A stretch of DNA of 64,000 nucleotides from Euonymus europaeus (Eukaryota > Streptophyta > Magnoliopsida > Celastrales > Celastraceae), in contig OY756970.1 of assembly GCA_963580455.1 (NCBI GenBank), forward strand, positions 6,014,001 to 6,078,000, written 5' to 3'. The stretch's first letter is position 1; every line of letters starts with the position of its first letter. Of this stretch, positions 11,801 through 23,649 are shown in pieces. The translations under genes were made by a program, and so were the position numbers. A model generated the notes under the pieces. It had not been told where the DNA came from. It saw only the letters and a program-made list of their open reading frames with translations, and ran no database searches.

Positions 11801-11849
11801 TTGTGAGCTTCTAAACTTTAAAAATCCAACAAATGAGGACTTGGGTTGA
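8827..11849 (+). pseudogene. NAC-domain transcription factor, disrupted by a solo LTR
   Basis: NAC proteins bind DNA through an N-terminal NAC domain. The first block (ATG 8827 to 9147) reads PPMPMGPPFEVG, FKPTLQELTLCYL, then GQPLCDGVICDCDVYGEEE and FYVFTDLKSVTGN, which are NAC subdomains A to C. The second block (10721-11160) continues in frame: TWHGKTISKNVEDLNGKVIG, then GSRREHSNWTMHEF, subdomains D and E. A 1573-bp LTR separates the blocks; removing it with one target duplication keeps the frame. A TAG follows MHEF where the family normally has SLP. Frameshifts and stops then scatter through a Ser/Glu/Asn-rich tail: open frame 11349-11690, stop TAA 11688-11690, open again to TGA 11847-11849. 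No introns are seen at the usual NAC positions, which suggests either an intronless subgroup or a retrocopy. I used the ATG at 8827 because the upstream frame opens only with GTG. Confidence 0.85.
9148..10720 (+). mobile_element. Solo LTR (1573 bp) inserted in the NAC coding sequence
   Basis: It starts TGTTAG at 9148 and ends CTAACA at 10720, a perfect 6-bp terminal inverted repeat of the TG..CA class. It is flanked by cagat (9143-9147) and cagaa (10721-10725), a 5-bp target duplication with one change. There is no internal coding region, PBS or second LTR, so it is a solo LTR left by recombination. The sequence style (gattgggtagtcacgatat, ctaggtgtcactcgtgat) is that of long Ty1-copia-type plant LTRs. 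A fragment of the same family lies inverted at about 47870-48250. The minus-strand frame across 10438-10956 is a chance frame. Confidence 0.85.
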
Positions 11850-11969
11850 ACTTTTGTTGAATGATCAATGCAGTTTGGATCTTGAACTACTTGTTGGGTT
11901 CAGAATTTTGGACTAAATTTGTGTTAATGTATTGAATATACTTTAGTTTATAGTTGGTAACTGTGCATG

Positions 11970-12195
11970 TGTTGGGTGAATTGCTGTTTTGGTTATTGCA
12001 TGGTTTTATGTTTTAGTTAATATTTTCTAGAAGGGTATTTCTGTCTTTTTGCTTGTTGTAGTTAATATCTTATTTTGTGGCTTTGTCGTGTAAGAAAAGT
12101 TGTTGAATGAATGAAAAACTAAGCCAATGAGCTGGTTATGGTGTTGAAAGAAAAGCATCTGTATCTAGAGAAAGATTGAAACTTTATTTGTGACA
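11970..12195 (+). repeat. 5' LTR of the Ty1-copia element
   Basis: It begins TGTTGGGTGAATTGC and ends TTTGTGACA. It is 226 bp and aligns without gaps to the 3' LTR, with 7 differences. Confidence 0.95.
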
Positions 12196-12196
12196 G

Positions 12197-12209
12197 TGGT
12201 ATCGGAGCT
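12197..12209 (+). other. Primer binding site, Met-tRNA type
   Basis: TGGTATCGGAGCT lies one base after the 5' LTR. It differs by one base from the initiator-Met tRNA complement (TGGTATCAGAGC) commonly used by plant copia elements. Confidence 0.85.
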
Positions 12210-12256
12210 AGGTTCCGAAAATCTAGGCTTGTATTTGTGAAGTTCCGAAGCAGATC

Positions 12257-15200
12257 ATGGCTTCATCTAGTAAATCGCAGAATCGCATGTCTCAGTTCTT
12301 GCCGGTGTTCAATGGCAACGATTATCCTTCATGGAAGGTGAAGATGCAGACTTTCTTAATGTCTGAGGGTCTATGGAGCATTGTGATTATCGGGTATAAG
12401 GAACCCGATGCTGAAACTTCTCTGGACGCTTCAGGGAAGAAGGATCTTGATGGTAAGAGGCTGTCTAATGCCAAGGCATTATCTAGACTCCAAAATGGTG
12501 TAACTGCCAGTATCTTTCCCAGGATTATTAGAGCAACTTATGCACAAGAAGCATGAGAGATTATAGAGAAGGAATTTGAGGGTGATGGCAAGACTGTGGT
12601 GGTCAAGTTACAAAATTTACGAAGGGAGTTCGAGAATCTTCGAATGGCTGAAGCAGAGTGTGTGAAAGAATTTTATGCCAAAGTCATAAATGTAGTGAAT
12701 CAAATGAGTACGTTGGGGGAGGAAATTTCAGATCAGAAAATGGTTCAAAAGATGTTGATTAGTTTACCTGAGAGGTATGATGTGGCTGTAGCAGCCATAG
12801 TGGAGTCGAAAGATTTGACCTTGTTAAAACCAGAAGAACTTGTGGGTTCTTTAGAAGCACATGAGCACAGGAGGTTACGAAGAGGTGAGCAGACTCAGTC
12901 CATGGAGTATGCATTTCAAGCCAAAATGAATATGAAAGAAGAGAGCAACAGAGGCAAACAAGCTCAGTGGAGATCACCTGAAAAAGGTAGGTCTTCTGGA
13001 CCTCTTCAATGTGACATATGTAAGAAGATAGGACACTATGCTTCAGATTGTTGGCACAAAGGAAAGCCCCAATGTCATAATTGCAAAAGTTTTGGCCATA
13101 TTCAAAAGAATTGGAGGCAGAAGAAGGAAAATACAGCTCATTTTGTTGATCATAGTTCAGTGCCAGAAGAGACTTTGTTCTATACTAGTCATTCTATTAG
13201 TATAGATAATTCTGTGGAGTGGCATTTGGACAGTGGTTGTAGTAATCACATGTCAGGGAATTCGGCTTCGTTTGATTACATTGACCATAATCATCGATCT
13301 AGTATTACTTTGGGTAATGGTCAGAAAGTCATGGCTATTGGGAAGGGAATGGTAAAGATTTCGTCTAATGCTAGCTCTAAAACTATTTGTGATGTATTAT
13401 TTGTTCCTGAACTCAGTCATAATCTTCTTAGTGTGGGACAGATGATTGAAAAAGGATACACACTAGTCTTTGTTGATGGTGGTTGTAAGATTTATGATAA
13501 AGATGATACTGACAGAGAATTAATGTTTGTTAAAATGAAAGGTAGAAGGAATTTTCTGGTTGATTTTCAGTTTGAAGAAGAGATTGCTTTAGTGGCAAGT
13601 AGAAACTCCACCAAGGTTACTGAATTGTGGCACAAGCGGCTAGGGCATCTGAATTTAAATAGTATGAAGCTTCTAACTCGGAAGAAAATGGTGATGTCAT
13701 TGCCTCCAATTACCGGTGATACTGAACTGTGTGAGAGTTGTGTTTTTGGCAAGCAACATAGAACTCCTTTTCCTCATCAAGTAAACTGGCGTGGTAAGGA
13801 AGCATTAGAGCTTGTGCATACAGATCTTTGTGGCCCCATGCAAATAGATTCTTTGAACAAATGTCGATATTTCTTAACCTTCATTGTTGATTTTTCTCGA
13901 ATGTGTTGGGTGTATTTCTTGAGGGAGAAATCTCAAACATTTTCTGTGTTCAAACAGTTTAAGGCTCTTGTTGAAACTCAGAGTGGAAAGAAAATTAAGA
14001 GGATTAGAAGTGATCGAGGGGGAGAGTACACATCCACTACGTTTGAGCAGTTGAAGGGATTTGGAAGCAATTGACAGCAGGGTATAGTCCTCAGCAGAAT
14101 GGAGTAGCTGAGAGAAAGAATCGTACTATAGTTGAAATGGCTAGAACCATGTTAAGAGAGAAACATCTTCCAAATAAGTTTTGGGCAGAAGCTGTTAATA
14201 CATCAGTGTATGTTCTGAATTTATGTCCCACCAAAGCTGTTTTAGATAAGACTCCCACAGAGGCATGGAGTGGAGTTAAACCTACAGTGGAGCATTTGAG
14301 AGTGTTTGGCAGCATATGTTATGTTCTGGTTCCAACTGAGAAGAGGTCCAAATTAGACAAGAAAAGCAAGAAATGCATATTCATGGGTTATAGTTCAGTT
14401 TCCAAGGCTTACAGAGTTTATGAAGTTGAAAGTCATAGTCTTTTGGTGAGTAGGGATGTGATTTTTAATGAAGAAGCTTGCTGGAATTGGGATGAAGATA
14501 TGGATATATCTCCTGATTTAATTGCTGAAACAAAAGAAAGTGAAGAGGTAATGGTTCCAGACCAGCTTTCTGATTCTGAGGATTCTCCTGAAGTAATGCC
14601 TGGTTCAGATTGTCCAGCTGAGGCCGCAGTTTCTGATGAAGATACTCCTCCAAGAAGGTTTAAAAGTATACGTGATATATATTCTACATGTGATGTCATT
14701 GACACATGTAACTTGACAGTGAAGGAACCTGACAGTTTTGATGAAGCTTGTCATGATTATACTTGGGTGAAGGCTATGGAAGAGGAGATTCGCATGATTG
14801 AAAAGAACAACACATGGGTTCTGGTTGATAGGCCTATGGACAGGGAGATTGTGGGAGTGAAGTGGATATACAAGGTGAAATTAAACCCTGATGGAAGTGT
14901 TCTTAAGTGCAAAGCTCGGTTGGTAGCAAGAGGTTTCACTCAGAAACCAGGTATTGATTACCATGAGACTTATGCTCCTGTGGCAAGACTGGAAACCATC
15001 AGAATTCTCTTATCTGTAGCTGCTCAAATGAGGTGGAAGATTCATCAATTAGATGTCAAGTCAGCCTTCTTAAATGGGAGTCTGGAGGAAGAAGTTTATG
15101 TGTCTCAACCACTCGGTTTCTTGGTTGAAGGGCAAGAACACAGAGTCTACAAATTAAACAAAGCTCTTTATGGACTGAAACAGTCTCCAAGAGCATGGTA

Positions 15201-16275
15201 CTATGAAATAGATAAACTCTTTGTTGAAAAGGGTTTGAAGAGAAGTGACAATGAAAGTACTCTTTATGTCATGCAGAGTGGTGCTTCTATTCTCATTATT
15301 TCCATCTACGTGGATGATCTCATCATTACTGGTAATGATGAGAGTATAATCCAGGAGTTCAAGACAAGCATGATGAGTAGATATGAAATGAGTGATCTTG
15401 GCTTGATGAGATATTTTCCTGGCATAGAGGTAGATCAAGCTGATCATGGTATTTTTATTTCTCAGTCTGGATATGCTGCTACTATTCTAAAAAGGTTCAA
15501 GATGTATGGATGTAATCCTGTTGCTGTTCCGTTGATGATGAGAGAAAAACTTATGAAAGGAGATGAAGCTTGTCTGGCATATGCAAATCTTTATAGGAGT
15601 CTGATTGGAAGCCTGCTGTATCTATCTCATTCTCGTCCTCATATTCTTTTTTCTGTTAATCTGTTGTCTATATTTATGCAAGAGCCAAGTTAAATTCATT
15701 TTGGGGCTGCCAAAAGAATTCTGAGATATGTGCAAGGGACATTGGATTATGGTATTCAGTATGTTGCAGGTAAAGATGTCAAGTTGTATGGTTTTTGTGA
15801 CAGTGACTGGGCGGGTTGTCTCGATGATATGACCAGCACTTCTGGTATGGTGTTCAGTCTTGGATCTGGTATGTGCTCCTGGGGTTCTAAAAAACAGAAG
15901 AGTGTGGCTCTTTCTTTTGCAGAGGCAGAATATATTTCTGCATCAAAAGCTGCTGCTCAAGGAGTTTGGATCAGGAGTGTTCTTGATGAATTGGGGTTCA
16001 GTCAATCTGAAGCTACAGATATATTTTGTGACAGTAAGTCAGCCATAGCTATGGCTAAGAATCCTGTGAGTCACGGCTTAACTAAGCATATTAATATCAA
16101 GTATCATTTTGTGAGGAAGGTCATTGAAAAAGGAAGCATTGATCTTAAGCATTGCAGTGGAGAAGCGCAGCTTGCAGATCTTCTTACAAAAGCTCTTCCT
16201 CGAGATAGGTTTAATCTGCTAAGGAGTAAGCTTGGTGTCATACCCAAATCGCAATTCAGGGGGAGTGTTGGGTGA
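12257..16275 (+). pseudogene. Ty1-copia gag-pol polyprotein with three lesions
   Basis: The start ATG at 12257 gives MASSSKSQNRMSQFLPVF, then the gag motif FNGNDYPSWKVKMQ. Landmarks in order: zinc knuckle CDICKKIGHYASDC (about 13011), a second knuckle CHNCKSFGHIQKNW that lost its last Cys, protease WHLDSGCSNHMSG (13229), integrase zinc region with HKRLGHLN and CESCVFGKQH (13632-13755), integrase HTDLCGPM and RSDRGGEY, RT core [17 protein letters not shown] and [12 protein letters not shown] (intact YVDD, about 15306), then RNase H with DSDWAG, AEAEYIS and CDSKSAIAM. Lesions: TGA at 12554-12556 in gag, a short deletion/frameshift at about 14050-14074 in integrase, and TAA at 15691-15693 between RT and RNase H. 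The remaining frames (12596-14074, 14071-15693, 15730-16275) are otherwise open. The terminal stop lies inside the 3' LTR. Confidence 0.95.
16255..16265 (+). other. Polypurine tract
   Basis: ttcagggggag directly precedes the 3' LTR start; it primes plus-strand DNA synthesis. Confidence 0.85.
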
Positions 16276-16491
16276 ATTGCTATTTTGGATACTGCATGGT
16301 TTTATGTTTTAGTTAATATTGTCTAGAAGGGTATTTCTGTCTTTTTGCTTGTTGTAGTTAATATCTTGTTTTGTGGCTTTGTCGTGTAAGACAAGTTGTT
16401 GAATGAATGAAAAACTAAGCCAATGAGCTGGTTATGGTGTTCAAAGAAAAGCATCTGTATCTAGAGAAAGATTGAAACTTTATTTGTGACA
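16266..16491 (+). repeat. 3' LTR of the Ty1-copia element
   Basis: Same 226-bp length and ends as the 5' LTR. It is followed by the target duplication GCATG at 16492-16496. Confidence 0.95.
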
Positions 16492-16496
16492 GCATG

Positions 16497-18999
16497 AAGT
16501 TTGATAATTTGATGTTTCATGCAATTCATTGTCATTCAATTGAATTTATCTTGTCTGTTTTTATACTTAGAGATTTTTTCTTTAAATTTCGTTTATTCAT
16601 TGATTTCAATATATATACACACACACACACATAATATATCTAGAGTTCTAGACAGAGAGACAATATTGTGATTGGATTTGGGCATTCCATTTCAAAACTC
16701 TACAATTCTCATCTAATGATTTGATAAGTGTGTCTTCTTTTGAATTTCGAAGAGCAAGTAAATGTAAAATTGAGCCGAAAATTACGTTTTTGAACGCAAA
16801 CAAAGAAGCAAATCAAAAACTAGAGTAAATCCGATGGAACCTACACTGAAATACATTTGAATACCTAGACAACAAAATTTATGCTAAACATTCTGAAATA
16901 TATAGAAGTACGAATCTGGAAAAAAAACAAAAGAATTAATAAAGAGAGTGAAACTAAAATTTTCACTATTATGAAAACCGTAAAATTTCACTATTTTTGA
17001 GAAAATTCAAGGAATATCAATGTATTCGATTAATTCCATTGAAATGTAAATGTTGTATTTAGAGAATTTCATTGTTAAACAAGAATTGTCATAATTTTCT
17101 GTAACTTTGTCAAGTTCTCCGATTCTCGAATATAATGTATTGATTCATAGGATTTTCTAATCTCACACAACTTTAGGTCAGAGCCTCATTGTTTTAGTTC
17201 AAAAATGACTCATTCCTAGCTCTTCAAATTGGACAAAAATTTAGATTTTGAATTCTTTATTTCCTTTTTCGACCACAATAGATCAATAAAAAAATCCAAA
17301 CATTCTAGCATATGTCCAGATTTTTCCAAAAGTTTATATCTGAAAAAAAGAACCAAAAATTAAAAATATATATATAGAAAAAGAGAGAGATTCATAATTC
17401 CATCTAAAAGAGATAATGAAGAGGAAGAAAGGAGGGAGAGAGAGAGAGAGAGAGAGAGAGGCCTGAAGTAGGAGATGAGGGGAGTTTTAGGGTTATATTT
17501 TATATAGAAGTTTTTTTTATTAGGGTTATATTTATTGGAATAACTAAAATGTAAGTGAATCTAGTGAAATAAAATCTTTGAGTGATAGACCTCTTGATAG
17601 ATTTCTATTTATTTATTATAATAACACTTCCAAGGTTATGCACATTAGAAAATTGTTTTCATTTATTATAGGAATCTAACTCTTGTGAATTGAATTTTAA
17701 ATAATTAATGATTTAAAAGTAAAAATATATATGTAAGAAAAAAAAACAAAATTCTAACTCTTTTCATAAACAGAATTTATAATATATAATTATTTTACGA
17801 ATACTAGTCAAATAACTAAATACTCAAAAAAAAATACACATGTCAAAAAATTGTGTTTTCATGTTGGAATCCAGTAGCACATATAGATACATAGAAAAAA
17901 AATTAGATCATATAGGCAAAAACAATAAAAAAAAAATGAAGAATAAAGGTGAAAAGAAGGAAAATTCCTCACTGGAGTACACAAATAAGATAAGAGATTT
18001 ACCAAAATTTCAAAGGCTATATAATATAATACTACCTCAAGCCAATCAGAATTCATCTGCGTTACTGTAATTACACCATGCAATATATATAATATGTATG
18101 TAGAAACAGACTTTAATCGAATCAATGATTTACCAGATAATTCAATTTAGAGCGACAACTCTTTAATAATATTATTTGGTGAATCATTGACCGACTAGAG
18201 TTTCTCTCTAGTAATGATCAATTTTTATTGATGAAATTCACACTTAGACATGAGTTTATATAGTATTTCATATTTATTTTATTTCCTAAATTTGTATGAA
18301 ATTAATACTAAAAGAATTATAAATATATCAATCCACCTATTTATGGAAATCAAATAAATGTCATTAATAGATGAGATTCTAGAAATCTCAAATTTCATAT
18401 ATATATATATATGGAAAAAAATAATTCACAATCTTCCTTAATATGTTAATCGTATCATACTCATAATATATCTATTTATTTCAGTCAAATGAATGTATTT
18501 TTTTTTTCTTTTCCATATTTCAAATGAATGTGCCTGTTAGGTAAGGTTTTAGGGATATACATACACTATCGCAATGTATAATCCAATTGTTTTACGAAAA
18601 TCAAATTGTTAATACCATATTCATGCAGGCCCAATAAAACAAACTCGGAATGCTAGCCCATGATAATCAATTAATAAGGTCCAGATAGATGAAGTAACAT
18701 GTGAAGAAAAGGCCAGCCCAGATAGAAGGAAGAAAGGTACAAGTAGATGTGTGTAACAACTAGTCCTAAAAAGATGAATCCGGTAATTCCAATATGTGAG
18801 CTACATGTCAAGGTGCAACCGCTACTAGTTAAACATGATTAGAAGTTTTCATTAGTTCCCAAAGGAGTAGGAGATAATGGTGAGCAAGACATGGGAGAAT
18901 CAATTTTGACGATAGGAGGACGTTTAAAAAGAAAATATTAAAAGAGGAAGAAAGAAAGAAAATTCATACAGAAGAAAACACAAGCTTACTCAAGCACAA
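16497..18999. other. AT-rich spacer with microsatellites
   Basis: No credible gene in 2.5 kb. It holds a short (CA)n run near 16617-16631, a (GA)n tract at 17435-17460 and (AT)n near 18398-18412. The last 400 bases may be leader or LTR sequence of the Tat element that follows, but I could not find LTR ends. Confidence 0.5.
17435..17460. repeat. (GA)n microsatellite
   Basis: Thirteen consecutive GA dinucleotides in a purine-rich stretch. Confidence 0.9.
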
Positions 19000-19339
19000 A
19001 GTCATTTGCTATCAAGCATCTTAAATTGAATTCATCGTCATTTACAATTTCCAGTTTGTTGCTCATCAAAACAGCCTTGTATTCATTTATTTTATGTCGG
19101 GTTTCAATACCAACCATCGTTGGGTAAATTGTACTTGGCATCATTTATTTACTTTTAATCTCAACAAAATACATGCCAATGGAGTTGAGGAATCCAAGAT
19201 TACTAAGGTGTCAAGGTAATCTGTATCGTTTGATTAGATCAAATAGTAATTGGTGTAGATTTCCGGTATACAATTGAGAGACTTCAATATCCAGCACACC
19301 TGCAACCTCACAATTTCAGGCCAACAACCTTTTTGGCAC

Positions 19340-20330
19340 ACAAAAAGAGGTGGCTATTCTATTTGAGCATCTTACTAAGACATTGAGAAATATGGAAGTG
19401 TGCTCAGACAAGACCATTGAAAGCGTGGTGAAACATGTGGAACACAAGTTTGAGCAGAAATTGGAAGAAATAGCCTTGAGGGCATCCTTCAAAACCAAGA
19501 AGCAATCACATAGAAATGACTCCTCTCCGTAACACACCACCGCCATTGACCTCGAGGTCGATGACCAATGGTCAGAACTTTCGATCAAACGTGAATGACA
19601 ACACCAACCCAACGAATCATCTAGATATCTATATGCCAGCTGAGGCAGTAGGAAATAGCGCCTGGAATGGTATTGTTGGAGGAGGCACAAGGGGGAAATG
19701 CTAACACTCCATAGGTCTAGCCTACTATTCCACTGCAAGTCGTATAAGAGCTTTACAGCCAAGGCTTAAGGCAAATTGGCTAACCTGAATATCATAAACC
19801 TTACCCAGTAGTTGTAGACCATGAGAATCCTTATCCACGAGGATTTAGGGTAACATACTTCACCTTATTCACTGAAGAAGAAGGATTCTCCACCATAGAA
19901 CATATTGGTCATCTCACGGTGCAATGTGGAAAACTTGCCAATTATGACAACTTTGATAATCTCAGGCTCAGGTTATTTCCTAATTCTTTGACAGGGGATG
20001 CTTTCACTTGCTGCTTGACATCGCCAAGGAACTCCATCAACACATGGTGTGAAATGGAGCAATCATTGCTGAATTATCAAGATTGGTACAAAAGCCTAGT
20101 GAAACCACTAATGCTTACATTCCTCATTTCAAGAAACTGAGAAAAAGGTGTCGTATTTATATACCAGAGTCATAATTTGTGAAGATGGCTCAACGGGGAT
20201 TGGATATCAAACTCCAGAAAAAATTTCAAGGTATGGATTTTTATGATTTCTATTATATGGTAGCAAAGGTAGCTAAATATGAGGAGCTGTTGAAATAAGA
20301 AGGAAGGAGGAAGAAGTCTTTTATAGGGAC
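19340..20330 (+). pseudogene. Tat-type gag remnant
   Basis: Frames from 19350 (MAILFEHLTKTL, a coiled-coil-like stretch) and 19919 read the retrotransposon gag core: IEHIGHLTVQCGKL, then NLRLRLFPNSLTGDAF and NSINTWCEMEQ. They continue as MAQRGLDIKLQKKFQGMDF near 20184. Several stops and shifts separate the pieces. This is the capsid-like gag region shared by Tat polyproteins. Confidence 0.75.
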
Positions 20331-20858
20331 TTACTATTAGGAGGTAGAAGCAGCTACTGCTAAAAGCACATAAGAGAAGAAAATATGGGTTTGCCCTGCA
20401 TTAGCTAAGCCTAAATTTGCTGAGGCAGCAAAGAAACAACTTATTGGTAGTAATACTAACTATACTTTTGACATCTCTAAAATGGAGGAAATCTTGGACA
20501 TTTTTATGGTAGGAAAAGTTCGTAACATTTCCAGTAGGACATAAGATACCATCTCTTGAGGAGATGAAACGGAAGGACTACTGCAAATATCATGATGTAC
20601 CACCAACACCTGTTGGACCTTGAAGAATATGATCCAGGAAAAGATATACAAAGGCATCTTGTAATTCCTTGACAAGGATTCCATGTCAAACACAAGAGTT
20701 GGACATGGGTCCGTAAGGAAAGCGAGCATGAATATGGTCAGCCAGCGATACTGGAGCAACCATCTGCGAAGTAGTTCACAGTCGGAGAAATTCAGGTATA
20801 ATATGATTTTTCTATTGCCATCTTAGTTTTACCATTTGTTTGGCGAGAAAATAAGCAA

Positions 20859-21320
20859 ATGAAAAAAGGAGACATGAAAAAGTTAGAATCATCAACAAGA
20901 AAAGGTAACCCATTTAGCTCTATGACAGTACAAACAATGGTTAAAGAAATTCCAAAACGAGTGGTCCTAGAGAAACCTTCAATCCAAATGTCACAACATA
21001 TCAAACCCTTGTACGTCAAAGCACGAATGAATGGGCACCCTATTGACAGAGTACTGGTGGATAATGGCTTAACAGTCAACACTATCCCACGATCAATTCT
21101 CAGAGTGTTAGGTAAAAATGAATCCGATTTGATCCCAACGAATGTAAAAATGGCAAGTTTTACTAGAGAAATTACTAAGACGATCAAAATATTGCTAGTA
21201 GATCTCACAGTTGGACAACAGTCTTCCATGATGGCCTTTTGAGTTATTAACAGTCAGGCCAATTATCAGGCTTTGCTCGGAAGAGACTGGATTCACTCCA
21301 ATTGGTGTATCCTATCATTT
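20859..21320 (+). pseudogene. Tat-type aspartic protease region
   Basis: The frame from 20859 reads IKPLYVKARMNGHPIDRVLV, then DNGLTVNTIPRSILRVLGK and SDLIPTNVKMASF. Tat proteases normally read VDNGAAVN, so a DNG catalytic triad is kept while the following residues have drifted. The frame stops at 21240-21242 and continues as NYQALLGRDWIHSNW, the conserved post-protease segment. Enzyme activity is unlikely. Confidence 0.8.
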
Positions 21321-21729
21321 ATGCACCAACTTCTAGTATATTAGAGGGGAAACAATGTGGAGATTATTTAGGCAGAAGATCACCTATTTCAGGGTTGCTT
21401 TGGATCACGTAGATCGTTATTACCATGCTGAATGTGGCCCAATCGAATTTACCACTAATAAAAAAACAGAGATGTAGAAGACCACAAAACAACTATTACA
21501 ACCAATGAACATCATTCCTTTTAGGCCGAGGAGGTTGGAGCCAATTATTGAAGAAATCGCATGATGATACAGCTTGAGAGAAAAAAGAGGAAGTGGCGGC
21601 AACAATAAACAAGATAGTTGCACAAACTATCATGAATAAGATTGTGAACGAAAAGGTTAATGAAAAAGAGATGATTGTGGAAAAGGAAGATTGTCGTATT
21701 GTGGAACTACTAGATGAATAATTATAGTG

Positions 21730-23330
21730 GAATGAACTGAAAGTACTGAAAAATTGAATACTAAAAGTAAATATAGTGTGACACACAATATTTACGAAAA
21801 AAAACCAATCTAGGAAAAAACCTCGGGTGTCTGTAGCCACCAACTTTTGAAGCAATCCACTATCACAAACTGGTTACAAGAATGTCCCTAGAGCTAGGAT
21901 CCACATCATCTACACTAGTTTCTTGCTTGAATCACTCGACACACCCAACCACAAGTAGATCCTTCACAACGATGCTCCAAAGTCGCACTGAAGTCTTCAA
22001 GCTCCAAGAACACACAATAATGCCCTCAAAGTGCAATGCAAGAATACATGAATTATATCAAAATAAAATATGGCTAAAAAACTCTATTTTCGGTGCAGGT
22101 TATGCGAGTAAAAGGCCTAGGGTTGTTTGGTTACCAAAAGCAATATATATGAGATGTGTAGGAACCAATAAAACCCTATATAATGGCTTAAAAGATATGC
22201 ATAAAATTAACCCACGAAATTAGGAAAATGATTTTGTCCTAATCTTGGAATCAAGATCATAAAAGATAACGAAAGACTTCCTTCAAGTGAGGAGATGATT
22301 ATCTCTCAAAATAGGAAAGAGATAAATCTAAATAAGGAGAGATAATCATTCCTAAAACAAACTTGATTTTATTTGCATCAATTAAGTTAATCATATCAAT
22401 TGATTAAATAAAATCAGTTATCATTAGGCACAGAAAACCATATCACTTAATTCAAGGTGCAATAGCAAAAGACTTGATGTTTATGTAGGCTACATTCAAG
22501 TTACCTTAAAAATCCTAGTCAGCTCATGTAGGCTACATGCAGGTTACCTGAACTTGCAGTAAACTCATGTAAGCTCCATGCAGGTTACTTGACATCTTCA
22601 TTTGATCTTTAATTCACACTCAACTCTCATTCTAACCTACTGTGGATCCAAGCTATCCTAAACTAGAAAATTACATTGTTCAAGCATATTGTCACATACA
22701 TATTGCTAACAAACTCTCTCTGGACACTTGCTTGACAAAACTCAAACATGATCACACACAGAACCCTTATCTCAACTAAACCTTCAAGCATCACGTATCA
22801 AACATTCAGCTCACCAAGTACATTAGACAGTATCATGGGTAGCTCACAGCATACCCATCATAATCAATTAAAAACAATTCAACTCAGACAGTTCAACATC
22901 AATATAATATATATAAAAACCAAAGAACCAAACCATCCATAAAAGAGATAATCATTCCTAAAACAAACTTGATTTTATTTCCATCAATTAAGTTAATGAT
23001 ATCAATTGATTAAATAAAATCAGTTATCATTATCCACAGAAAAGCATATCACGTAATTCAAGATGCAATTGCAAAAGACCTGATGTTCATATAGGCTACA
23101 TGCAAGTTACTTGAAATCGCAGTCAATTCATGTAGGCTACATCCAGGTTACTTGAACTTGTAGTAAACTCATGTAAGCTCCATGCAGGTTACCTAACATC
23201 TTCATTTGATCTTTACTTCACACTCAACTCTCATTCTTGCCTATTGTGAATCCAAGCTATGCTAAATTAGGAAATAACATTGTTCAAGCATAGTATCACA
23301 TACATATTGCTAACAAGTAGCATTAGCTTG
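21730..23330. other. Foreign insert between protease and RT of the Tat element
   Basis: Tat coding similarity stops near 21725 and resumes near 23330 (ALAWLDNLEAETQDP, then the pre-RT segment). The 1.6 kb between has no coding similarity. It includes phrases such as aacctcgggtgtctgtagcc and aagtagatccttcaca that look like a dispersed non-coding plant repeat, and carries a duplicated 375-bp block at its right. I could not identify terminal repeats or a target duplication, so its class is open. Confidence 0.5.
22337..23316. repeat. Duplicated ~375-bp block with internal 45-bp sub-repeats
   Basis: Copy 1 (22337-22712) and copy 2 (22945-23316) both start gagataatcattcctaaaac and end tattgctaacaa, with roughly 90% identity by eye. 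Each contains three diverged tandem units around catgtaggctacatgcaggt. A 232-bp unrelated stretch lies between the copies. Confidence 0.85.
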
Positions 23331-23649
23331 GTTGGACAATTTGGAGGCTGAGACTCAGGATCCATTAAAAGAAGTAAACTTAGGGGCAAGATGAACCTAG
23401 AATCACATATATCAGCTCTACTTTGGATCCATCTCTCAAGGTACAACTCATACATTTACTTCTTGAGTTTCATGGTTGCTTTGCTTAGGATTATCATGAA
23501 ATGCATGGATTGAGTAGATAGGTGGTAGAACATAGACTAATAAAGTCGGGATGCAAGCCCCATCAACAGTCACCAAGAAGAATGTCTTTAGAAGTGGAAA
23601 TGTGAGTGAAATAAGAAATAGAAAAGCTTATCAAGGCCGAGTTTATTTG

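Larger units (their letters stand above)
11970..16491 (+). mobile_element. Structurally complete Ty1-copia retrotransposon (4522 bp)
   Basis: Two 226-bp LTRs bound a gag-pol region, with a perfect 5-bp target duplication GCATG (11965-11969 and 16492-16496), a Met-tRNA-type PBS and a G-rich PPT. The domain order (gag, zinc knuckle, protease, integrase, RT, RNase H) is that of Ty1-copia. I count 7 substitutions between the LTRs by eye (about 3%), so the insertion is recent compared with its neighbours. It lies just downstream of the NAC pseudogene remnant. Three lesions interrupt the polyprotein, so it is probably non-autonomous now. Confidence 0.95.

Noticed and set aside
17840..18125. Overlapping small frames on both strands
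   Set aside because: AT-rich spacer, no start context, no similarity.
21496..21855. Ser/Phe-rich minus-strand frame
   Set aside because: Antisense of the Tat post-protease region; its hydrophobic look comes from GA-rich sequence on the other strand.
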